A DNA stretch of 64,000 nucleotides from the NCBI GenBank assembly GCA_028288165.1, contig JAQBOG010000035.1, forward strand, positions 1 through 64,000, in the 5' to 3' direction. Made by a program: the position numbers and the translations under genes. This DNA is from Sphingobacteriales bacterium. Its GTDB lineage: Bacteria > Bacteroidota > Bacteroidia > Sphingobacteriales > Sphingobacteriaceae. The notes beneath the pieces were generated by a model. The model did no database searches, was not told the DNA's origin, and worked only from the letters and a program-made list of their open reading frames with translations. Every line of letters starts with the position of its first letter. Position 1 is the stretch's first letter. Positions 16,688-23,992 of the stretch are shown here, one piece after another.

Positions 16688-17569
16688 TTATTTTTTTCTA
16701 GAAGCCCAAAATATAGCATTTCTAAAAATAGTGGTATAGTTGCTATTGTCGAATAAGTCGGGAGAATGCCCCATAAAAATATAAACATTACGGGCCGCAA
16801 ATTTTGGATTGGACCAAATTACTGGATGATCGCCCATTTTTATATCAGAAGGTGGCAGATAAGATGATTCGTCAACATTTGCAATAACGTGTACATTAGG
16901 TCTTGGACTTTTGTTGTACGTATACCATTCGTCTTTTTTGATAATAAAAGAGGAGGGAACGCCTTTTAAAACCGGGTGACTTTTATCCTCTATATGCACA
17001 GTTGCTTCCGCAAAACCAGGAATATAATTCAAGAATTTGATACCACCCATAAAACCTGAAAACCATTGCCACATCGGGAAACCATCAAATTCACCTAACA
17101 ATGTTGCATGATGAAAACCAATCCATCCTCCTCTGCCTTCTGTAATGTATTTTTCAAAAGCAAGAACGGCTTTCTCATTCCATGCATACGGGGGGTAGTC
17201 CAGTTGAATAAATAATTGGTATTGTTTTAGAAAATCGTCATCAATTTTATCAGCGTTTGGGATATTATCGATAGTGAAGTTGCTATCTGCAGCAAGTTTA
17301 TTGAGCCAAATTTTAGCGGCTTGAGAATAAAGAACATGATTACCTCCTGCTTCTGCAATAGCCAGTACTTTAAAGGCAGGCGACTTGTGTGGTTTAATAA
17401 TACTTTGTACAACAGTATGTTTTACGCTAGTTACGGTATCGGCATGAGTGAAGCTAACTTTTAATTGAGTAAGTATTACGGGTTGAGAGCGGATAGAAAT
17501 AGTAGCGGAAAAGCTTTGCAAAAGCCCTGAAAAAATAATGGAGATTAATAAAAATGCTTTTTTCATCAT
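16688..17569 (-). CDS. Exported ThuA-domain protein
   Basis: At 293 residues it has a signal peptide (LLISIIFSGLLQSFSA) and a ThuA/class I glutamine-amidotransferase-like fold (about 65-290): KVLAIAEAGGNHVLYSQAA, LFIQLDYPPYAWNEKA, GGWIGFHHATLLGEF, VIWSNPKFAARNVYIFMGH. ThuA-like proteins are common in Bacteroidota sugar-utilisation loci, and some are linked to disaccharide degradation; the reaction is not settled. It lies 35 bp upstream of the GH9 gene on the same strand, so co-transcription is likely. Confidence 0.85.
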   Translation of the reverse strand: MMKKAFLLISIIFSGLLQSFSATISIRSQPVILTQLKVSFTHADTVTSVKHTVVQSIIKPHKSPAFKVLAIAEAGGNHVLYSQAAKIWLNKLAADSNFTIDNIPNADKIDDDFLKQYQLFIQLDYPPYAWNEKAVLAFEKYITEGRGGWIGFHHATLLGEFDGFPMWQWFSGFMGGIKFLNYIPGFAEATVHIEDKSHPVLKGVPSSFIIKKDEWYTYNKSPRPNVHVIANVDESSYLPPSDIKMGDHPVIWSNPKFAARNVYIFMGHSPDLFDNSNYTTIFRNAIFWASRKK

Positions 17570-17621
17570 TGTTTTATAAGAAGACCAAAAAACGAATAGT
17601 TATCAGGTAAATCTATAAATT

Positions 17622-17662
17622 AAAACATGTAAAGTCCGGTGTAACCGGACTTTACATGTTTT
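17622..17662. terminator. Perfect 19-bp hairpin, bidirectional terminator
   Basis: Arms 17622-17640 and 17644-17662 are exact reverse complements (core AAAGTCCGGT / ACCGGACTTT) around a GTA loop, with A-rich and T-rich edges. It lies after the stop of the fascin-domain ORF on the - strand and before the ThuA gene, so it should end transcription from the former. Confidence 0.75.
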
Positions 17663-17681
17663 AATAAATTTTTTTTACTAT

Positions 17682-18164
17682 TTATTGGTTAACCCTAAAA
17701 GTTTCCCAACTGCCTAATGCTGCTGTTGTTCGGTTACAAGTCATCGCTTGTGTACCATTTTCTGACGATATATACCGGCCCTTGTTGCCTCTTATTGATA
17801 TAGAGCCCTCAGAATTCGTTATCCAATCAAATTTTTCCCAATCGCCTATGGCTGCACGATTACATGTAATGGCTTGTGTACCATTTTCAGAAGAAGCGTA
17901 TTTGTTTTGACTTCTTAAAGCAATTTTACCTCCACTTGCATCAACTACAGTAAATTGCTCCCAACCTTGAGGGGCAGTACGGGTACAAGTCATTGCCACA
18001 GTACCATTTTCGCCGCTTACATATCTACTATTAGTTCCTTTTAAAGTAATTACCTGGCCAATTGGAGGGGTGCCACCGCCGCTTTGTTTTGCAATTATAG
18101 CTTGGTTAATAGTGAATTTCCCTCTAGCGTCTGCGTTTATAACGCGGATGCTAGAGAATTGCAT
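17682..18164 (-). pseudogene. 3' fragment of a gene for a fascin-like beta-trefoil domain protein
   Basis: The 160-residue frame holds one beta-trefoil of fascin type with three related lobes, each with a RY(V/I)S.ENGT..M.C.R pattern and a W-E-F/K closing segment. Such domains are usually found at the C-terminus of secreted glycoside hydrolases. The ATG and first 15 or so residues ([13 protein letters not shown]) are encoded by family M copy 5, and no signal peptide is present. The catalytic part has therefore been lost and the apparent start is repeat-derived. It is followed by a strong terminator. Confidence 0.7.
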
Positions 18165-18228
18165 TGTAATGCACTATAACTCCCTTTCTTAAACCAACCA
18201 CCTCATTTATGCCCTTTAGATGAACAAA
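18124..18228 (+). repeat. Family M repeat, left half only (copy 5)
   Basis: It shows CTGCGTT-TAT-AACGCGG, then TTGCATTGTAATGCAC, then AACTCCC-TTCTTAAACCAACCACCTCATTTAT, as in the left half of the full copies. Its outer terminus adjoins the truncated fascin-domain ORF. Confidence 0.6.
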
Positions 18229-18340
18229 CCTAAATTATATGTAAATTCTGCATTTTGGTCTTAACATCTTGCTATGACCTTACCTTACTATTCTGTCTGG
18301 CTTGATTTTATCTATAAACTCAAGCACATCGGCGTTAATT

Positions 18341-18829
18341 TCAGTAAGCCAGTAAACGGCCACAGGCAATAATTGCAAGCCAGACTGTAATTGAAATAAA
18401 CGCAGAAATCTTGGAAAGAAAAGGAAGTTCACTCGGAATTTTGTGAGGGGAGTGAGGTTTGAAAATGAATCGGTGGAAAACCAAAACATTAAGTGCTGCA
18501 ACAATCAACAGAATCATTTTAAGCCAGAAAGTTGGATCGGCGCCCAAGGTTTTTGCATTCGTGATGAATAATAGTATCCCGGAAGGAATAATAAGCAGTA
18601 AACCTCTTTGAGACCATGGCAATAAATGACTGGACAATCCTGATACAGGCAGACCCTTGGAAAAGCCAAGCAGGCGAAGATCGAACATAAAGGCAGCACC
18701 AACCAGAACGACGATGCCCGTTAAATGAACAATTTCCAATGCCGGGTATAACCACAATGATTGGCGGATGCCGACTGCCCAGGATGTATTTTCTACCCAA
18801 TTTAAAAATTGGGTAATAGAAGAAGACAC
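18341..18829 (-). CDS. DUF6644-like inner-membrane protein
   Basis: This 162-residue protein has four predicted helices (about 25-45, 65-85, 92-112 and 135-158). The first holds LYPALEIVHLTGIVVLVGAAFMFDLRLLG, where E-x-x-H and DLR are the family pattern. The function is unknown. It starts 2 bp after the DUF6152-like gene on the same strand, so the two are co-transcribed. His and Glu residues in the first helix could bind a metal or haem (inference). Confidence 0.75.
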   Translation of the reverse strand: MSSSITQFLNWVENTSWAVGIRQSLWLYPALEIVHLTGIVVLVGAAFMFDLRLLGFSKGLPVSGLSSHLLPWSQRGLLLIIPSGILLFITNAKTLGADPTFWLKMILLIVAALNVLVFHRFIFKPHSPHKIPSELPFLSKISAFISITVWLAIIACGRLLAY

Positions 18830-18831
18830 TA

Positions 18832-19218
18832 TTAACGTAATTCGAATTTTTTGCCCTCCACATAGATCCGTTCCGCACGCATTTCAGTCTTTACGGTTTT
18901 ATGAGGATAAGCAACTAGCCGTACAGAAGTACCTTTTTTGATCATATCTGCAGATAGTCCACGATCTGTCATCCGGCTTGTGGGTGCAAGATAAACCGTC
19001 CATATTTTCCCATTATACTTAACTTTAGCCAAAACATGCGGATTTTCATAAACAGATTGTTCAATTACAGTCTGAAAATCAAGGACTTTTTCCTGATCAT
19101 AGTCAGCCCATCCGTGGTGAAAAAAGGTAAATGATGCGGCAAGTAGAAATATCACTACCAGCGAAATGTTTTTTAAGTAAGCCATAGCCTTCATAATTAG
19201 TGTATTTAAATTTAGCAA
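18832..19218 (-). CDS. DUF6152-like exported protein
   Basis: At 128 residues it has a signal peptide (ISLVVIFLLAASFTF) followed by FHHGWADYD, ENPHVLAKVKYNGKIWTVYLAP, RMTDRGL and EMRAERIYVEGKKFEL, which together form the DUF6152 pattern. It is a small periplasmic beta-barrel-like protein of unknown role. The HHGW and NPH histidines may bind metal. It forms a tight pair with the downstream DUF6644-like membrane gene. The alternative start MKAMAYL is at codon 9. Confidence 0.75.
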   Translation of the reverse strand: MLNLNTLIMKAMAYLKNISLVVIFLLAASFTFFHHGWADYDQEKVLDFQTVIEQSVYENPHVLAKVKYNGKIWTVYLAPTSRMTDRGLSADMIKKGTSVRLVAYPHKTVKTEMRAERIYVEGKKFELR

Positions 19219-19342
19219 AAACTCTTCTTTAATTAAAGAAATTAGAAGTGTTAAGTCCGTCGGGTATCATATTTTTGAGACATTAATCTTATTCCAGGGG
19301 CTGGTTTTTGCATGGGGATGTAGTGAATGAATGGTACACTTT

Positions 19343-19622
19343 TCCAGTCGTCCACGTTTATAATGCGGATGCTAAAGAATTGCATTTGTCATCCACTATA
19401 ACTCCCTTTTCTTAAACCATCCACCTTATTTATACTTCTTGATTTCTTGGTCATTTGATTGAGCTATTTGTGTAGGCGTTGTATAAAAAATCAGAAGATT
19501 ATTAATTAAGCTTGCACGAGATAATGCGAACCTTGAAGGACTGATTTTATAGCAATATATATTAAGGGCGATGCAATTGCCATTCTCATACATTCGCGTT
19601 TTAAACGTGGACGATTGAGAGA
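19343..19622. repeat. Family M repeat, full-length copy 4
   Basis: Both inverted hairpin ends are present (GTCCACGTTTATAATGCGG left; TTCGCGTTTTAAACGTGGAC right), as is the internal block ATTAATTAAGCTTGCACGAG shared with copies 1 and 3. The right terminus abuts the 5' edge of the nSTAND remnant. The small - strand frame inside it is repeat sequence, not a gene. Confidence 0.6.
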
Positions 19623-19627
19623 CGAGC

Positions 19628-20235
19628 AAATTCATACGAAAAGCGATAAACGAAGGGCAATACTTAGTTCCACGAATGACACGTGAAGAATGTCAGGATG
19701 CAATAACCGGCCCGGTTGCAGTTGGCGGAGCAAGTATTTCGCCCAGTTTACTAAATCAGCTGCTGAATGATGCCGACGATAATCCCAGCCAATTGCCTAT
19801 TCTGCAGCATGCACTCATGCGGACCTGTGATTTCTGGAAAAAGAAGAATGTAAACCTAAAGAAACGTGGTGAGATAGATCTCATCACGCTATAACAATCT
19901 CTTTGATAAAGCGATTTTGTTTCTTGAACACAGTAAAGAGCAATTTGAGAAAGTGCTGCTGTTAAAGAGAAGTTGCAGAAACGGCGCTTGCGTCGTGCGA
20001 AAAGAGTTGCCATTGTGATCTCTATTATTGCCTTAGGCGCCTTTATGTAAGCTATTTTTCGTTCGAACTGCGGAACCTGGCGAAACGGCAAACCACAATA
20101 GCAGAAAAAGAAAGCGTAGAAGCCAAAGGTCAGCGGAAGCTTGCCCAAGACCAGGAACGAATAGCTCAGAAAAGCAAGGAAAATGCCTTGTTGAGCGCAA
20201 AGCAAAAGACGGGGCTTGCTTTGCCCACAGAGACG
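19628..20235 (+). pseudogene. Remnant of an nSTAND-NTPase/WD40-type protein
   Basis: The first frame (from about 19634) reads FIRKAINEGQYLVPRMTREE, then the QDAITGPVAVGG and NPSQLPILQHALMRT segments typical of the lid region after an nSTAND1 NTPase. After a frameshift near 19870 there is a basic stretch plus membrane helix (KRVAIVISIIALGAFM, then a stop). In another frame comes a coiled coil (about LRNLAKRQTTIAEKESVEAK). The N-terminal NTPase and C-terminal WD40 propeller are absent. The left edge coincides with family M copy 4. This is decayed and not expected to function. Confidence 0.75.
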
Positions 20236-20494
20236 CTTCGTTGGTTTTCTAAATCAAAAAAACTCCTCATGCAGGCGCAACTTGTGTCGGGGGCTGTCAC
20301 CAAATTGGTTTAAACTTATTATTGCTATGCTTAGCGCCTGCTTTATAGATAGAAACTAACAATAGAGTTGGGTACCCAATAGGTTACAATCGAGAACAAT
20401 ACACGGACGATACCTGATGGGACGAACGGATAATATGTCAGAAACCTGACCCTCTTAAACCTGTTTAAAATTCTACTTTATTTATTTTTGCTAA

Positions 20495-21523
20495 ATGGAA
20501 ATCGGGATAGATAGTTTTGCTGCAGCTAGGTTAATTGATGATCATACGGGTGAAAATAATAATGCCCGGTCAATGGCTGAATTATTGGAACGTATTGAAC
20601 ATGCCGACCAAGCAGGACTGGATGTATTCGGCATTGGCGAACACCACCGTAAAGAATTTCTAGATTCTGCGCCTGCTCTGATACTTGCTGCCGCTGCGGC
20701 ACGTACTAAAAGAATCCGATTAACTAGCGCCGTTACTGTTTTAAGTGCAGCAGACCCGGTAAGGGTTTTTCAAAATTTTGCTACGCTGGACCTGATTTCT
20801 AAGGGACGGGCCGAAATGGTAGTAGGCCGCGGATCGTTTATAGAAGCTTACCCGCTTTTCGGTTTAAACTTGAATGATTACAATGCGCTTTTTACTGAAA
20901 AGATTGATCTTCTGCTTAAAATAAGAGAATCTGAAACCATTACCTGGATGGGCAAATTTAGGGAACCATTAAATGAGCAGGCTATATACCCCAGGCCGGT
21001 TCAGGATTCTATTCCGATTTGGTTGGGAGTTGGAGGAACGCCTGCTTCCTTTGTTCGGGCCGGTACCCTCGGGTTGCCCCTGATGGTTGCTATTATTGGT
21101 GGTGAAACTCATCGATTTAGGCCGCTAATTGATCTTTATAAACAGGCCGGCGAGAAGGCAGGACACGCTCCCGATAAATTAAAAGTCGGCCTTCATTCGC
21201 TGGGATATGTGGCTGAATCTTCGGAGGCTGCCGCAAACGAATTTTATCCGGGTTATGCAGAAACGTTTACCAGAATTGGCAAAGAGCGTGGCTGGCCACC
21301 AGTAACCCGGGCACAGTTTGATGCCCAAAGAGGTAAGACGGGAGCGTTGTTAATAGGCGGACCAGAGGAAGTTGCCGAAAAAATACTTCGCCATAGTGAA
21401 GCCCTGGGTGGTGTTTCGAGGCTTACTTTTCAGATGGACAATGCATCACTATCTCAGGCTAAGCTGTTGCGGTCGATTGAGTTGATAGGGGAAAGGGTGA
21501 TGCCGTTACTGAGTACCAAATAA
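20495..21523 (+). CDS. LLM-class flavin-dependent oxidoreductase
   Basis: These 342 residues form a luciferase-like TIM barrel: EIGIDSFAAARL at the start, GLDVFGIGEHH, SAVTVLSAADPVRVFQNFATLDLISKGRAEMVVGRGS and PIWLGVGGTPASF. The family uses reduced FMN or F420 and O2 to oxidise small molecules; members of this subgroup are often called alkanal monooxygenase-like without proven substrates. It is cytoplasmic and stands alone. Start ATG follows an AT-rich leader. Confidence 0.9.
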   Translation: MEIGIDSFAAARLIDDHTGENNNARSMAELLERIEHADQAGLDVFGIGEHHRKEFLDSAPALILAAAAARTKRIRLTSAVTVLSAADPVRVFQNFATLDLISKGRAEMVVGRGSFIEAYPLFGLNLNDYNALFTEKIDLLLKIRESETITWMGKFREPLNEQAIYPRPVQDSIPIWLGVGGTPASFVRAGTLGLPLMVAIIGGETHRFRPLIDLYKQAGEKAGHAPDKLKVGLHSLGYVAESSEAAANEFYPGYAETFTRIGKERGWPPVTRAQFDAQRGKTGALLIGGPEEVAEKILRHSEALGGVSRLTFQMDNASLSQAKLLRSIELIGERVMPLLSTK

Positions 21524-21958
21524 ATGACTGTGAGTTAAAAATAGTTCGCGTAAACGGATGTGTTAGGCAATAGAAATTTTAGATTTTTGTATTCTTTATT
21601 TGTTATAATTATTCCCAGTTAAATACAGTTTTCGTAAGGGCTTTGAAAGCTTCGAAAAGTTGTTTAAAGGGTAGTTAATTTATTAGCAGTCAAATAAATG
21701 ACCTCAATTTTAGGCAAGTTGAAAAAGCTGTCGGGCAAGTTTTGGATTTGATCGTTTCTTAGGTTTATCTTCTGTTTCTTTAAATCTCCCATATATGGTC
21801 ATATTCATTGTCTGCTGAATATATCTCCACTAATGCAAGCAGAGACTTACGAGAACTGCTGGCAGATAATAAAAATGAACTTTCTATAAAACTGAAGAAG
21901 TGGGTTTAAATATTGTCATAGCCCACATAAAAAATGCAAATTTTATAAAAGAGTATCT
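21524..21958. other. Intergenic region, no gene recognised
   Basis: A short + strand frame near 21830-21907 reads as a hydrophilic tail (SRDLRELLADNKNELSIKLK) that could be the end of a lost gene. I see no start, homologous family, hairpin or repeat here. Confidence 0.3.
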
Positions 21959-22672
21959 TCATATATTTCTCTTATTAATATGCAATTGCAAGATTTCACG
22001 ATAGGATTCGCCAATGGGAATTTCCCTATCAGCTATAACGAGCTTGTATTTTTGAATAGATTCTATTTTATCTAATGCTATAATGAAAGATTTATGTATC
22101 CTCATGAAAAGGTCTGAGGGTAATTTCACCACTAAATCACGCATATTTATCCTGGTAATAACAGGTTTAGCATTTCCAATAAGATGAATTTTGACGTAAT
22201 CTTTAAGGCCCTCTATATAGATAATATCCTGTAAACGAACCTTAACCAGAGAATAGGATGCGTTTACAAAAATATGGTCATGATGGGTTGATTGTATTTG
22301 TTTGGAATGCTGGCGAAGCATAAAAAGATCCAAAGCTTTATTTGCAGCAAGAAGAAAGCGGTCGAACGAAACAGGTTTTAATAAATAATCTACCACGTTG
22401 AGTTCAAAAGCTTCAATTGCATGGTGCTCAAAAGCAGTTACAAGAATGATTAATGGTGGATTTTGAAGGCTTTTAATTAATTCTAAACCACTAATTCCGG
22501 GCATTTTAATATCCAGAAATATTAAATCTATTGCTTGTTCTTTTAAAACGGTAATCACCTCAAAAGAATTTCTGCAAGACCCAGCCAACGTTAAAAAAGG
22601 CACTTGGCGAACATTATCCTCTAATAATTCCAGGGCCAGTTTTTCATCATCAATGATCAGGCATTTCATCAC
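21959..22672 (-). CDS. LytTR-family response regulator
   Basis: At 237 residues it has a receiver domain (about 3-115) with acidic pocket D8-D9, phosphoacceptor D54 (FLDIKMPG), switch Thr in LVTAF and K in YLLKP, followed by a LytTR DNA-binding domain (about 135-235; IYIEGLKDYVKIHL, MRIHKSFIIALDKIE). Start overlaps the stop of the kinase gene by 4 bp, so the two are translationally coupled. It probably controls the divergent TonB-receptor operon at 23993. Confidence 0.95.
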   Translation of the reverse strand: MMKCLIIDDEKLALELLEDNVRQVPFLTLAGSCRNSFEVITVLKEQAIDLIFLDIKMPGISGLELIKSLQNPPLIILVTAFEHHAIEAFELNVVDYLLKPVSFDRFLLAANKALDLFMLRQHSKQIQSTHHDHIFVNASYSLVKVRLQDIIYIEGLKDYVKIHLIGNAKPVITRINMRDLVVKLPSDLFMRIHKSFIIALDKIESIQKYKLVIADREIPIGESYREILQLHINKRNI

Positions 22673-23754
22673 GCAAGTTTAATTTTAATTTCAACAGTGA
22701 AAATATTATCCGAATTACTTATTTTAATCTGATGACGGTTAGGATATAATAATATCAATCTGCGTTTTACATTAGACAAGCCAATACCCGAACTTTTTTC
22801 ACTGCCGTTATCTATTGGGCTAATGCTGTTAACTACAATAAATTGGAGTGTAGAGCTTGCTTTATCTATAAAGAGAGAAATATCAATTATGGGATCTTTA
22901 ATAATGGATATGCCATGTTTAAAGGCATTTTCTACAAAAGGAATAAGTAACATGGGTTCTATTTGCAAACCTTCTAGTTTTCCAGTTATATACAGATTAA
23001 GCTGTATGGAATCTCCGAATCTCAATAATTGCAAATCAATATAATTCTTTAAATATTCTACTTCGGTAGATAGATTAACCATACTTCCCTTAGTATCATA
23101 AAGCATATAACGCATCAAATTAGACATATTTATTAAAGCGATTTCCAACAGCTCTGATTTTTTACGTGCCAAGGAAACCATGCTGTTTAGAACATTGAAC
23201 ATGAAATGCGGACTTATTTGCGAGCGCAAAAAATTAAGCTCCGTTTTTAGATGTACGTTTTCACGTTCTTTAATAGTTCGCTCTCGTTTAATATTATCCA
23301 AAAGCAGGCAGAAGCAATAGCTACACACAATCACAATCATAAAGGGCACAATGCGGAAATACGTCTTTGGTTGGTAAAATCTTCTATGATCGGAAGGCCT
23401 ATCAAAGCCTCGGAATCTTTCAGAATCTGGAAATCTTGCCGAATGGAGTGTTTCTGGCCTAAGATCTTTTGAAATAAATATAAAGGCAATCAGAAGGGCT
23501 GCAAGCCCAATTAAATACCATATTGTTCCTTTATTTATTTTAAGTAGCGGATATAAAACGTGCGAATGCAGATAAAATACGATCAAAAGCAATAAATTAA
23601 TCAGAAAGATTTGCCGCACAAACCCTCTTCTTACTTCCTGCGGAAAAATTTCCTGTGGAAATAAAAATGGAAGCAACACAAACCCAAGCCAAAGCAATAA
23701 AGGTATTACTTGGTAAAACCACAATTGAGGTTTAAATTTTTCCCTGCCAATCAT
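22669..23754 (-). CDS. LytS-type sensor histidine kinase
   Basis: The 361-residue kinase has four membrane helices (about 15-32, 45-68, 78-95 and 133-153), a short coiled segment and a His_kinase domain with phosphoacceptor H183 in QISPHFMFNVLN. The C-terminal ATPase region has PMLLIPFVENAFKHG (N box) and SGIGLSNVKRRL (G box). There is no separate sensor domain, so the stimulus is probably felt in the membrane or in the 96-132 loop. It is paired with the LytTR regulator. Confidence 0.95.
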   Translation of the reverse strand: MIGREKFKPQLWFYQVIPLLLWLGFVLLPFLFPQEIFPQEVRRGFVRQIFLINLLLLIVFYLHSHVLYPLLKINKGTIWYLIGLAALLIAFIFISKDLRPETLHSARFPDSERFRGFDRPSDHRRFYQPKTYFRIVPFMIVIVCSYCFCLLLDNIKRERTIKERENVHLKTELNFLRSQISPHFMFNVLNSMVSLARKKSELLEIALINMSNLMRYMLYDTKGSMVNLSTEVEYLKNYIDLQLLRFGDSIQLNLYITGKLEGLQIEPMLLIPFVENAFKHGISIIKDPIIDISLFIDKASSTLQFIVVNSISPIDNGSEKSSGIGLSNVKRRLILLYPNRHQIKISNSDNIFTVEIKIKLA

Positions 23755-23992
23755 AAATAACGAATACGCATGTTCATGCTTTTTAGCCCCAATTAAAATG
23801 TGTGTTAATCACGATCTCAAAATTTTCACCCTCGGTTACAAATATAGGTTCAGCAAAGCTATTTAACAGTAAAAGCAGAAACCGTTCTTCGTTACAATTC
23901 CCATGTTGGTCGTCTGATTAAAGTGTTATGTCGCATTTAACATTTGATTAACGTTTTATTGAAAAATACACCTCTATTTTAGCCTTAGAATT

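Noticed and set aside
19426-19635. 69-codon - strand frame
   Set aside because: It is entirely family M sequence; other copies carry stops in the same frame.
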